From Methanospirillum hungatei (GTDB lineage Archaea; Halobacteriota; Methanomicrobia; Methanomicrobiales; Methanospirillaceae): 64,000 nucleotides of DNA. The notes under the pieces are model-generated. The model was given only the letters and a program-made list of their open reading frames with translations. It did not search any database and was not told the DNA's origin. How positions within the stretch are numbered: position 1 is the first letter of the stretch; every line of letters begins with the position of its first letter. A program made the translations under genes and the position numbers. The DNA is taken from positions 2,418,001 through 2,482,000 of the forward strand of contig NZ_CP077107.1 of NCBI RefSeq assembly GCF_019263745.1, in the 5' to 3' direction. Shown piece by piece: positions 36,331-45,700 of this stretch.

Positions 36331-36753
36331 ATGGCAATCCGGATCGATACACCACAAAAAATCCGGTTTTTAAAGTTTATTTATTCACAAAAAGATGGGG
36401 TAAAGTCCGGAGATATTGCAGGGAAATTTGGGATCCGGACATCTACTGTCACCCGTTCTCTGCATGAACTTGGGGAGGCCGGGTATATCAGGTATGATCC
36501 CTATCAGAAAGTGGTACTTACTACCGAAGGGGAGAATATAACTCGTTTTATTCAGAGGAGACATCGGATTCTTTCTCTGATGTTAAATAGAGCGGGCCTT
36601 TCTGAGCATGATGCATGTGAACAGGCCGAAAAAATCGAGCATCTGGTACCAAAAGAGCATGTTGATCAGATATGCCGGTCACTTGGACATCCAAGGAAAG
36701 CCGCTTGTGGTATTATTGAGCGTGATCCGGCCTGTTGTGGAGATTTTATATGA
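36331..36753 (+). CDS. DtxR/MntR-like metal-dependent transcriptional regulator
   Basis: 140 residues. An N-terminal winged helix (SGDIAGKFGIRTSTVTRSLHELGEAGYIRYDPYQKVVLT) is followed by the dimerisation segment HRILSLMLNRAGLSEHDACEQAEKIEHLVPKEHVDQICRSLGHP, with the histidine, glutamate and cysteine residues expected at DtxR-family metal sites (EHDACEQAEKIEH). The stop overlaps the start of a metal ABC importer (ATGA), so it very likely controls that operon in response to the imported metal. There is no SH3-like third domain, as in short MntR-type members. Confidence 0.85.
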   Translation: MAIRIDTPQKIRFLKFIYSQKDGVKSGDIAGKFGIRTSTVTRSLHELGEAGYIRYDPYQKVVLTTEGENITRFIQRRHRILSLMLNRAGLSEHDACEQAEKIEHLVPKEHVDQICRSLGHPRKAACGIIERDPACCGDFI

Positions 36754-37742
36754 AAAAAGTAAGCTTAAAGCTAAAATCAAGTCTTTCTCCTGTATCAACA
36801 ATGGTGAGAGATCCTAATAACTCTCTAAAAATTTTTATTTCTCTTTTGATTGTTACGATTTTTATAATTCTATCCGGGGGCTGTCTTGGAACTGACCTCC
36901 AAAATGGACCACAATCAGATTTCATTATTGCCTGCACCATTCCACCCCAGGAAGAATTTATTCGGGCGATCACCGGTAATGAGGAGGTGTCGGTACTAGT
37001 TATGGTTCCACAAAGTGCAAGCCCACACACATTTGAACCAACACCATCACAAATTGCAGCACTGGAAAAAGCTGATCTCTATCTGTCATTGGGATCTGGA
37101 ATAGAATTTGAAAACAGATGGCTATCCAGAATTCAAAACCAGTACCCAAAACTTCCAATTGTGAATACATCAAAAAATGTTCATTTCTTACCTGCATCTC
37201 ATGATAGCCATGATGCTCAAGATATGACTGATTTGATACATGAGAACGGGAATACAGAGCGTAATGATCCTCATGTCTGGGTATCTTTACGAAATGCGGC
37301 TCTTATCATAAACGAATCTTGTGGTGCCATCTCTGGAATTAGGCCTGAAATGAAGAATTCGTTTGAAATAAACAGGGATGTATATCTGCGTAAGTTATCT
37401 GATTTGGATAATACAATACTTCAGTCTCTGAAAGATCGATCTTCACAGACCATTTTGGTCTATCATCCGGCATTTGGATATTTATGTAGGGATTATAATC
37501 TTACTCAACTTGCTGTCGAAGAAAACGGGCAAGAGCCATCAGCACAAAAACTTGCTGAAATCGTTACCCGAGCAAAAGAAGAGGGTATTGAATATGTTTT
37601 TACTGAACCAGAAAGCTCAACCCGGGAAGCTGAGACCCTTGCACGGGAAATCAATGGAACCATAATACTTATAAGTCCCCTGGCATCAGATTATCTTGAA
37701 AATATGCATCGTGTTGCTCAAAAAATTTCAGGTACCTTATGA
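36750..37742 (+). CDS. ZnuA/TroA-type metal-binding lipoprotein of an ABC importer
   Basis: About 330 residues. The lipobox-like LSGGC follows a hydrophobic segment, so the protein should be anchored outside the membrane. The metal ligands of the cluster A-I family are all present: SPHTFEPTPSQ, DPHVW, VYHPAFGYL and the C-terminal aspartate in ISPLASDYL. Zinc or manganese is the expected cargo. The ATG at 36750 has GGAG upstream and overlaps the regulator stop; a frame opening five codons earlier is less likely. The ATPase gene overlaps its end. Confidence 0.87.
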   Translation: MKKVSLKLKSSLSPVSTMVRDPNNSLKIFISLLIVTIFIILSGGCLGTDLQNGPQSDFIIACTIPPQEEFIRAITGNEEVSVLVMVPQSASPHTFEPTPSQIAALEKADLYLSLGSGIEFENRWLSRIQNQYPKLPIVNTSKNVHFLPASHDSHDAQDMTDLIHENGNTERNDPHVWVSLRNAALIINESCGAISGIRPEMKNSFEINRDVYLRKLSDLDNTILQSLKDRSSQTILVYHPAFGYLCRDYNLTQLAVEENGQEPSAQKLAEIVTRAKEEGIEYVFTEPESSTREAETLAREINGTIILISPLASDYLENMHRVAQKISGTL

Positions 37743-38515
37743 GACAGGACCCGATTATCGAAGTCAGAAATATATGCATTTCTAATGGGAAACAATGCAT
37801 ACTTGATTCAGTTTCCCTTTCTGTATTCAAAGGGGATTTTTTCGCTATTATCGGGCCAAATGGTGCTGGAAAAACAACTCTTCTCCGTGCTATGCTCGGT
37901 CTCATCCCTTATGAATCAGGTGAAATTTTTCTGTTTGGAAAACCTGCAGATAAAACTACCCGGGCACGGATAGGTTATGTGCCACAGCATCATCCTTTTG
38001 ACTTTTCCTTCCCCATTACCGTACATGAAATGGTAATGACCGGAAGACTTGGAAAAAAACCTGGTTTTATAAAAAGGTACTCTCGTGAGGATTATAATGC
38101 TGCATCACAGGCACTTTCACGTATTTCTGCTGAAAATCTAAAAAATCGTCCGATCCATGATCTTTCAGGCGGAGAGAGACAACGGATCCTGATAGCTCGT
38201 GCACTTGCCGGAGAACCGGAAATACTCATTCTTGATGAACCGACGGTATTTGTAGACACACCGACTGAAGAACATTTTTATAATCTTCTTACCGCACTTT
38301 CTCAAGAAATCACAATTCTTATGATAACTCATGATATCGGGGTTGTATCAAGACATGTAAACAGGGTGGCCTGTCTGAACAGACGCCTGTACCAACATGA
38401 GAGTGATCAGATATCATCTGACATGATCTCGAAAACATATGGTTGTCCTGTTGATCTTATCACCCATGGGGATATTCCTCACCGGGTACTAGAAAAGCAC
38501 GGTGATGAATCATGA
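37739..38515 (+). CDS. metal ABC importer ATPase (ZnuC-like)
   Basis: 258 residues with Walker A IGPNGAGKTT, Q-loop GYVPQHHPFDFSFPITVHEMV, signature LSGGERQR, Walker B ILILDEPTVFVD and the switch histidine in MITHDIGVV. It overlaps the binding-protein and permease genes by four bases on each side. It energises uptake of the metal bound by the upstream lipoprotein. Confidence 0.9.
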   Translation: MRQDPIIEVRNICISNGKQCILDSVSLSVFKGDFFAIIGPNGAGKTTLLRAMLGLIPYESGEIFLFGKPADKTTRARIGYVPQHHPFDFSFPITVHEMVMTGRLGKKPGFIKRYSREDYNAASQALSRISAENLKNRPIHDLSGGERQRILIARALAGEPEILILDEPTVFVDTPTEEHFYNLLTALSQEITILMITHDIGVVSRHVNRVACLNRRLYQHESDQISSDMISKTYGCPVDLITHGDIPHRVLEKHGDES

Positions 38516-39345
38516 TAGAGGCACTCGGGTTTGAATTTTTTCGTTCTGCTTTGGTAGCAGGACTCCTTGCATCCGTTATCTGTGGTATTATTGGCAGTTA
38601 CGTTGTTGTCAAACACATGATTTCAGTTGCAGGAGGAATTTCACATGCAGCATTCGGTGGAATTGGGCTTGGATATCTGATAGGCATCGATCCACTCGTG
38701 GGAGCTTTTTGGTTCACACTAGGAATAGCATCTCTTATATGGGTACTTGTAGAACGAGCAAAAGAGCATATTGATACTCTTATTGGGGCATTTTGGGCTG
38801 GGGGTATGGCTTTTGGTATATTGTGCCTCTCCCTGACACCTGGATACACCCCTGATTTGTTCAGTTATCTCTTTGGTAATATCCTGCTTGTTCCACCTGA
38901 ACATTTAACCATAATCGCAGTACTTGGGTGTCTGGTTTTTTTTCTGTTCCTCGTGTTATATCCGGTAATGCAGGCAGTTGCCTTTGATTCAGAATATGCA
39001 CAGATATCTGGTCTTCCAACCAGGTGGCTTCACTTGTTAATTCTTGTCCTTATTGCAATCTCTGTTGTTGTTTTGATCCAGGTGGTTGGCATTATTCTTG
39101 TTATTGCTCTTCTGACTCTTCCGGCAGCAATAGCGCGTCCATTTTCTAAAACCCTGAAAGGAATGATGATCCTGGCAACATGTACCAGTATGGTTCTTAC
39201 CACTACAGGCATCATGCTCTCATGGTTGTATGATGTGCCATCTGGTTCAACAATAATTCTCCTTGGAGTGGCTTTTTATCTCCTTGTTTCATTTGGAAGG
39301 AGTATTCTGATCAGAAGGAATTCAATCAGCTTGAATTTTACTTGA
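38512..39345 (+). CDS. metal ABC importer permease (ZnuB-like)
   Basis: 277 residues with seven to nine membrane helices and family-typical stretches GSYVVVKHMISVAGGISHAAFGGIGLGY, ERAKEHIDTLIGAFWAGGMAFGI and LPAAIARPFSKTL. It forms the channel of the importer encoded by the two preceding genes and ends this operon. Confidence 0.9.
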   Translation: MIEALGFEFFRSALVAGLLASVICGIIGSYVVVKHMISVAGGISHAAFGGIGLGYLIGIDPLVGAFWFTLGIASLIWVLVERAKEHIDTLIGAFWAGGMAFGILCLSLTPGYTPDLFSYLFGNILLVPPEHLTIIAVLGCLVFFLFLVLYPVMQAVAFDSEYAQISGLPTRWLHLLILVLIAISVVVLIQVVGIILVIALLTLPAAIARPFSKTLKGMMILATCTSMVLTTTGIMLSWLYDVPSGSTIILLGVAFYLLVSFGRSILIRRNSISLNFT

Positions 39346-39667
39346 TTTTTAAAAACGTCAGGCATGTATAATAATCCCTGTCCCTTATTGAGTATTTTGA
39401 GACGAATTTGGATATAAAAACAGTATTTCTACAATATTCTGTATTGTATCCTATAACTCGTAATACTGTGATGACCAGATTATCTGGCAGAACTTGCCCG
39501 GGTGTTTTTTATGGGGCATTTTTTGATGAAACGGTTGATCGGTTGTGTATCATATGATGTATATATTTTCCACGCAGGATCTGAAGGTCATCACAGTAAT
39601 ACTATTCTCTATTGGGTAACAAAATATATGAAAATTTTCTCTATAGTTCATTGAGAGAAAAAAGGGG
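39346..39667. other. convergent intergenic region between two metal-importer operons
   Basis: 322 AT-rich bases with no gene. Transcription from both sides ends here. T-rich and A-rich runs near 39345-39351 and 39657-39663 could serve as terminators. No repeat or RNA gene was recognised. Confidence 0.4.
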
Positions 39668-40549
39668 TTACTGAAGTATCAGGTTTTTGTTGTATTTCAG
39701 TACATCCGGAATAGAATTTACTCCTTCCACTGACTTTGGGAAATTGGTAAAAATGACCCTGTTCGAATAAATTGCCATGTCCTCTAGTGCTTCTGCAATT
39801 CCTTTAGCCATCTCCCCGGATTGCATATTTTCAATAACGTAGATCTTTCCGCCACCTGGCAGGAGGTCAAGTGCATAAAGTTTCTGCGGGTCAGCTTTTA
39901 AGGCATCAACAATCTTTGCAGGGGTCTTATTTCCACCGAGTGCAAACTCCGGGGCAAATACATCGATAACGTTTATTCCAAGCCAGTTCTCAACCGAATC
40001 TCTCTGCCAGGCAATGGCAACGGCATACTTCTTTGCAAGCAGACCCTTTTCTTCATCGGTCAGGTTTCCAGCCGCCATAATCTTCTCTTTGTATGCCTGT
40101 GCACGTTCCTCAAATGCGTTGGCTTTGGTTGTATCTGCTGCTTTCAGCCATCCAAGGACGGTATCGGCGAGTTCCACGGCGGTATCAGGAGTATTCCAGA
40201 CTGTATCGGGTTTTAATACCTTCCAGGTGGTCTTTCCATATCCATTGGAATCACGGAATTTTTCAATCGCCTGCATGGTAGCAATATCCATGCTTGCATT
40301 ATGTGCCAAAAACAGGTCTGCTTTCTCAAGATTTTCAGCATTCTTCTGAATCAGGCCGGGCAGAATATCTCCCTGCAGGTGCGGGCAGACGGTTGGATCA
40401 GCGATGTACACCACATTTACATCCTCTCCTCCAATCTCCTGCACCGGATCCCAAAGAACACTTGTCGTTGTAACAACGTTCAGGGCCATTGCCCCTGGAA
40501 TAAGAGCAATGATGATCCCCAGAATAAGTAATAATCCTGAATACTTCAT
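39668..40549 (-). CDS. atypical metal-type ABC substrate-binding protein
   Basis: 293 residues with a signal peptide (YSGLLLILGIIIALIPGAMALN) and the overall layout of cluster A-I binding proteins. The usual ligand set is mostly gone. The first site reads VCPHLQGDILPG, with a cysteine before the one conserved histidine. The DPHxW position reads DTVWNTPD, the third histidine region reads AWQRDSVENWLG, and no terminal SPLxxD is present. The cargo is therefore unlikely to be held as in ZnuA. It is encoded with a permease, an ATPase and an FmdE-family protein. Confidence 0.78.
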   Translation of the reverse strand: MKYSGLLLILGIIIALIPGAMALNVVTTTSVLWDPVQEIGGEDVNVVYIADPTVCPHLQGDILPGLIQKNAENLEKADLFLAHNASMDIATMQAIEKFRDSNGYGKTTWKVLKPDTVWNTPDTAVELADTVLGWLKAADTTKANAFEERAQAYKEKIMAAGNLTDEEKGLLAKKYAVAIAWQRDSVENWLGINVIDVFAPEFALGGNKTPAKIVDALKADPQKLYALDLLPGGGKIYVIENMQSGEMAKGIAEALEDMAIYSNRVIFTNFPKSVEGVNSIPDVLKYNKNLILQ

Positions 40550-40574
40550 AATTATTACTTCTGCAGTTTTCGTA

Positions 40575-41405
40575 TTAATGCTTGTGAAATATTATTTTTC
40601 TTTTTGGTGATATTGCTACAGCAAAAATAAAAACACCGCTAAAAATAACTGCTGTTAATGGCCCAACTGGAAGAGAATATACAATCCCACATACTGCGCC
40701 AGCCACACTGATTATTATTGCAATAAGTGGTGCAATGATGAACATATTCTGCATAGTATTACAGAACTGGTAGGCAATCGCTGCAGGTGTTACCAGCCAG
40801 ACATACAGGAGTAATCCACCGACAATTGGAATACTAAGAGCTACCATAACAGAAATGAGAAACAGGATTCCGTAGTATACTGGTTTCACTTTTATACCTG
40901 CAATTTCTGCAAGACGTTTGTGAAAAACAATTGCCGTTACCTCTTTGTAAAATGCGAAAAGAAAAATGACGATTATCAAAGACATGAGTGCCAGGGCATA
41001 GATCTCCTCCCGATAGAGGGAGATGACATTCCCATAAAGCAGTGAACTTGCATCAAATCCTTTACCGGTTCCCTGCATGAGTGCAATAAAAAAAATCGCT
41101 ACAGCCATCATAGTCCCAAAGAGCACCCCGAGGGTAGTATCGGTATGCATCCTGGTCCGGTCACTGAGTGGTCCCATCAGAAAAGCGGTAAGAATGCTTA
41201 CAATAACTGCCGATGGAAGTACAGCATACCCAAAAAATGCCCCGACTGAACCTCCTGCAAAAGCAGCATGAGACATAGTAAATCCGATGGATGAGATGTT
41301 CATCTGGGTGATCAGAACACTTAAAAGAGCACAGCCCAGGGAGGCAAACAGCATCGCCTCCACTGCATGGCACATAACATTATTTGGGATAAGAAATTCC
41401 AGCAT
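40575..41405 (-). CDS. metal-type ABC importer permease
   Basis: 276 residues, multiple helices. ISSIGFTMSHAAFAGGSVGAFFG and TRMHTDTTLGVLFGTMMAVAIFF correspond to the SHAAFGG and D-(T/S)-L regions of ZnuB-like permeases. Its ATG overlaps the ATPase stop (TGATG). It forms the membrane channel for the importer with the atypical binding protein that follows 25 bases later. Confidence 0.86.
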   Translation of the reverse strand: MLEFLIPNNVMCHAVEAMLFASLGCALLSVLITQMNISSIGFTMSHAAFAGGSVGAFFGYAVLPSAVIVSILTAFLMGPLSDRTRMHTDTTLGVLFGTMMAVAIFFIALMQGTGKGFDASSLLYGNVISLYREEIYALALMSLIIVIFLFAFYKEVTAIVFHKRLAEIAGIKVKPVYYGILFLISVMVALSIPIVGGLLLYVWLVTPAAIAYQFCNTMQNMFIIAPLIAIIISVAGAVCGIVYSLPVGPLTAVIFSGVFIFAVAISPKRKIIFHKH

Positions 41406-42148
41406 CAGGCTGCCACCGAAGCAGATCGAACCAGGTTTCCTACTTCAGATGGATGTGAGAGCTGATTAAGGATGATTTCCCCATGTTGCATGACAACGAC
41501 CCTGATCTCCCGGTCAGGCAGGGCATCAAATGCATGAGAGACGATCAGGACCGGAATGCCTCCATCCGCAATCTGACAGAGGAGTTTGCTGACCTCTTCC
41601 CTGGTTATCATGTCAAGGTTGCTGAACGGCTCGTCAAGCAGGAGGACTTCCGGCTCTTTTGCAAGGTTTTGTGCAATAAGCACCTTTTGCTGCTGACCTC
41701 CGGAGAGTTTACCAATCTGGTTCTTCTGCATGAGAGTAAGGCCCAGCTGGTGAATGGCCGACGTGACCTTGTCCATGTCCCTACTGGAATGACGTTTCAG
41801 CCATCCGATCTTTCCAAACCGCCCCATGAGAACAACTTCCTCAACGGTGAAGGGAGTATATGGGTGAAAATCAAAATTCTGGATGACATATCCGATCTTC
41901 TTTCGTGCAGCACACCCGTCCTTCACAACATCATGACCGCAGACCTGAACACTCCCATCAACGATGGGAAGCAGTCCTGCAATGGTCTCTAACAAGGTCG
42001 TTTTTCCCGCACCGTTTGGTCCTCCAATCACCACAAATTCACCATGTTTGATTTCGAGCGTGACGTCTTTAATAACTGGTAGGTCTGCGCCCTCATAGGT
42101 CGTCCAGACATTCTCTAATTGAATGATATCGTCTGTTCCCCTGGTCAT
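41405..42148 (-). CDS. metal-type ABC importer ATPase
   Basis: 247 residues with Walker A GGPNGAGKTT, Q-loop GYVIQNFDFHPYTPFTVEEVV, signature LSGGQQQK, Walker B VLLLDEPFSNLD and switch histidine IVSHAFDAL. It overlaps the FmdE-family gene by four bases and the permease by one, so the four genes are tightly coupled. Confidence 0.88.
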   Translation of the reverse strand: MTRGTDDIIQLENVWTTYEGADLPVIKDVTLEIKHGEFVVIGGPNGAGKTTLLETIAGLLPIVDGSVQVCGHDVVKDGCAARKKIGYVIQNFDFHPYTPFTVEEVVLMGRFGKIGWLKRHSSRDMDKVTSAIHQLGLTLMQKNQIGKLSGGQQQKVLIAQNLAKEPEVLLLDEPFSNLDMITREEVSKLLCQIADGGIPVLIVSHAFDALPDREIRVVVMQHGEIILNQLSHPSEVGNLVRSASVAA

Positions 42149-42588
42149 GAGAGTACCTCAACCGAGAAGAGCTGGTCATCAGGGAGGGTATACAAGTCAG
42201 CAGCATATTTCTCGATCTCAAGCTCATAATCCGGTGTATCCTGGGGTAACTGTTTTAATCCAAGTGGTTTCAGACGAATTTTTGCACCGTCAGATGAGAA
42301 CTCGCTGTATACGACATCAGATTTCACGATCTCGATATTGCCTTTTCCAAGGGTGCACCCGCTTCCAAGCTGAATGCCATCAGCAAGGCATGACTGTGGG
42401 GTAGTGCCTGAACAGTACACACTGGCTTTGATAGCAAAAGGATTGTCACCTAGGTTTTGCAACGCATATCTCCCCATCCGATATCCGATAACAATAAACG
42501 GGCCCAGATGTCCATGAAATCTGGCGAGTTCCGTAACAGGGTATTCACGGGGGAGTTCCATATAGTGGCAGTGCTCATGCCATTTCAT
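42145..42588 (-). CDS. FmdE-family protein heading an ABC importer operon
   Basis: 147 residues with the FmdE fold signatures ARFHGHLGPFIVIGYRMGRYALQNL and SCLADGIQLGSGCTLGKGNIEI. FmdE was first seen in a molybdenum formylmethanofuran dehydrogenase operon; homologues bind metal through the HGH and cysteine motifs. Here the common GHLCPG cysteine is replaced (GHLGPF), while the second cysteine pair is kept. It is the first gene of the importer operon, so a cytoplasmic metal acceptor or sensor role is inferred. It is not adjacent to the fwd genes. Confidence 0.8.
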   Translation of the reverse strand: MKWHEHCHYMELPREYPVTELARFHGHLGPFIVIGYRMGRYALQNLGDNPFAIKASVYCSGTTPQSCLADGIQLGSGCTLGKGNIEIVKSDVVYSEFSSDGAKIRLKPLGLKQLPQDTPDYELEIEKYAADLYTLPDDQLFSVEVLS

Positions 42589-42797
42589 TATTATCTATCT
42601 TGTTTTGTAACACAAATAATATACTCATGTTAACAATTGAGAAGAACGATCACTTTGTAATAATATACACAAAATTTTCTCTAAAATTAGATATATGGTA
42701 TCAAGAAGGAAAAACCTGTATGAATTGGGTGAACAGGAGATGAATCTAGTACTTATGCAAATCAAAATTAAATTTTATTGATAGTATTCTTCCAGAT

Positions 42798-45700
42798 TCA
42801 GGGCAATAATATTTTACTCCTCCCGTTTGTCCCTTTCTCTATAGATATCCGAACAGGAATCCTCTCTTTGAGTGCTGAAACGTGAGAAATCACTCCGATG
42901 AGTTTTCCCTCCTGTTCAAGACCAGATAACGTTGAAAGAGCGGTTTCAAGAGCATCATCGTCAAGCGTTCCAAATCCTTCATCTAGGAAGAGTGAATCAA
43001 CTCTGACATTCTGACTTGCCATATGTGAAAGCCCAAGAGCCAGGGCAAGACTGACCATGAATATCTCCCCGCCGGATAGGTTCTTAACAGACCGTATCAC
43101 ACCGCCTTGCCAGGTATCGATCACCTGCATGTCAAGGGGGAGATCCTTGTCCTGGACAAGGATGTACCGGTCGGTAATACGTTTTAAGTGTTGGTTCGCA
43201 TGGCTGAGAAGGATGCAGAACGTGAGTCCCTGGGCAAATACCCTGAATTTTTTCCCATCTGCTGAGCCAATAAGGTCATAGAGTCGGTGCCATTTATCCA
43301 CCTCACGCTGATGGGCATCCCGGATGGCAATCCTCTCACTCTGCTCCCTCACCATCTCTTCATGCCGGATAAGTTTCTCCTGGTTTTTTCCTATATCTTC
43401 CTTGAACTGGTCCTTTTGTTTTTGAAATAAGTCGAGTACTTCTTTCAGTTCCTGGACCGGTTTGGTTGTGAGGTTTTTCTTTTGCTCTTCCTCATACCTG
43501 GTTTGTGCAGACGTTTTCCGTTCACCGATTCTGGTCTCTTCTGTTCTGATATCTTCCCATACCTTTTCAAGCCGGAGGATCTCTTCCTGTTTCATCAGAG
43601 CAGCTGTATAGGTCTCTTCGTCTGCAAACCCTGCCTGCCGAATGAGTGTGAGAAATTCTTCAAGACATGAACGGATGTCATGGTGAGCTCCTGAAATTCG
43701 TTTCTCAAGGTCTGAAAGAAGGTCTTCAAGTGACTGGATCCGGGTAAGGAGATCATTTTTCTCCTTCTGTCTGGTCTCGAAGATCTCGCTGGCATTTTTA
43801 ACCGCTTCGGTCAGGCGTTTCTCTTCACTCTCTGTATCCTTCTCTCCAAACCGGTCCTTTCGCTCGTTTTTCAGAGTCTGCAAAGTAGATTCCTTCTCCC
43901 TGATCTCTCCGAACTTTCTGGATACTTCATCTATTTTTTCAGATATCTTCCCCTGGATGCCGCTTATGTCTTTATCTACTGCCCGAAGCTGCTCTTCACA
44001 GGCCTTTATCCGATCTTCCTGTTCCTGGAATTTTTTCTGGCGATTTTTCAGGGTAAGGAGGTAGGCTACAAAGTTGGTTTCCCGATTGATGGAGCAGCCG
44101 AGATCGGCAAGGGTTGGTTTTAGTTCATCAAAACAGGTCTTAATTTTTAATTCACCTGATTTGATACGTTCCTGGTATTGCTCAACTTTGCTTTTCCTTG
44201 TTGTAACCTCAAACTCCTTTTCTCTGCATTCTTTCTCAAGGGAGGTCAGGGTTTTTTGGCCGTTAGTAAAAAGGGGAGCTGCTTTTTTGATCTTCTCCTC
44301 GTGTTCTTCTGCAGTACGGATTGTTATCTCCAAGGCTCCCAGTTCTGATGCAGTGGCATTTTTATAAGATATAAGGGTTGCATCATCAATTTCAGGATCA
44401 ATGCCCAGGGCGTCAGTTCCATCTCTCCATGCCTGGTTCAGTTCATTCAGTTTCGCTTCACAGTCGGTGATATCCTCAGTGCATCTTCTGAGTTCACCCT
44501 CTTTTTCAGCAGTTGTTGCCGTAAGGGTGTTCAGTTTCCTGGTGAGATCCTTGATTATCTTCTCTTCTTCGACGAAATCACTGATGATATCGTCAGGCTT
44601 TATATCCTGTTCTGTTACAAACGGATGATGAACGGAGCCACAGAGTGGACAGGGCTCCCCGTCTGTGAGCTGGTTTCGCTCTTCGGTCAGATCCCTGACT
44701 TTCGCAGCAAGGAATGCGGCCGTCCGTTTTGTTGCAAGAAGATCTTCATGATGTTTAAGATCTGATTCTTTGCGTTCTTTTTCATATCCGGATGTCTGCA
44801 GGTAATGGATGAGGTCGTCCTGTTTCTGGGTTAATGCTTCTTTTTTTGCATAGATGTCCTTTATCCCGGCCAATATCTCACTCAACCGGTTCAGATGTTC
44901 TATTCTGACCTTTTTCCTATCACGACTCTGTCGCAGATCTGACAGAGTGGTGCCGGAGAGGAGTCTTTCGAGATCTTCCTCTCTGTTTTTTTGCTGCTCC
45001 TCCAGTTCCTGCACTGACTTTTGAAGAATCTCCCGTTTCTTATGGAAAACTGCCAGTTCCAGTTCCTTTACCTGAATCAGTCTTTTCTGTTCGGTGCAAT
45101 CTGCTTCATCCTTCTGATGTACCTTCAGTTCTTCACGGATCTGATGAATCTTTTCTTCTATTCCTGAATAGATATCCCTGATTATTGCATCCCTGGCGTT
45201 TTGATCAATATACCTGGCAGCATCGTTCTTTTCATTCTGAATTTCCTGCTGTCTCTTCTGTGCCAGTTCCTGCTCACTTTTATACTTTGCAAGGAGGTTT
45301 TGAAGCCCGGTTAATTCTTCTTTCCTTTTGAGAACTTCAGCATTTTTCTCATGTATATCCTTATCGAGTATTCGGATACTCTGAATGAGTCTATTTCCTT
45401 CATTCCGTTCCCGTTCCGCCTGTTCTATTGCGGTTTTTGCAATAAGAACTGAATTCTCAAGATCCGGAAGAGTAGTACGGAGGGAATCTCTCATACTGAT
45501 TGTCTGTTTCTGCTGCCCGGTATCCTTTTGAAGTGTCTCGCGTTTCAGTATAAGGGGAGCATATAATCCCTGGAATGATGCCGCTATCTGTCCTGCAACA
45601 AGAGTCTGTCTGGAAGGTTCAAATGCAGCCTTTTTCTCTCCAAGGTGCTGTGCATCAATTTCAAGGCCATCAATTTCAGACTGGAGTTTTTCAACCGTCT

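Noticed and set aside
41483-41992. Plus-strand open frame of 169 codons opposite the ABC ATPase
   Set aside because: The ATPase on the minus strand has every Walker and signature motif. The antisense frame resembles nothing and lacks a ribosome site.
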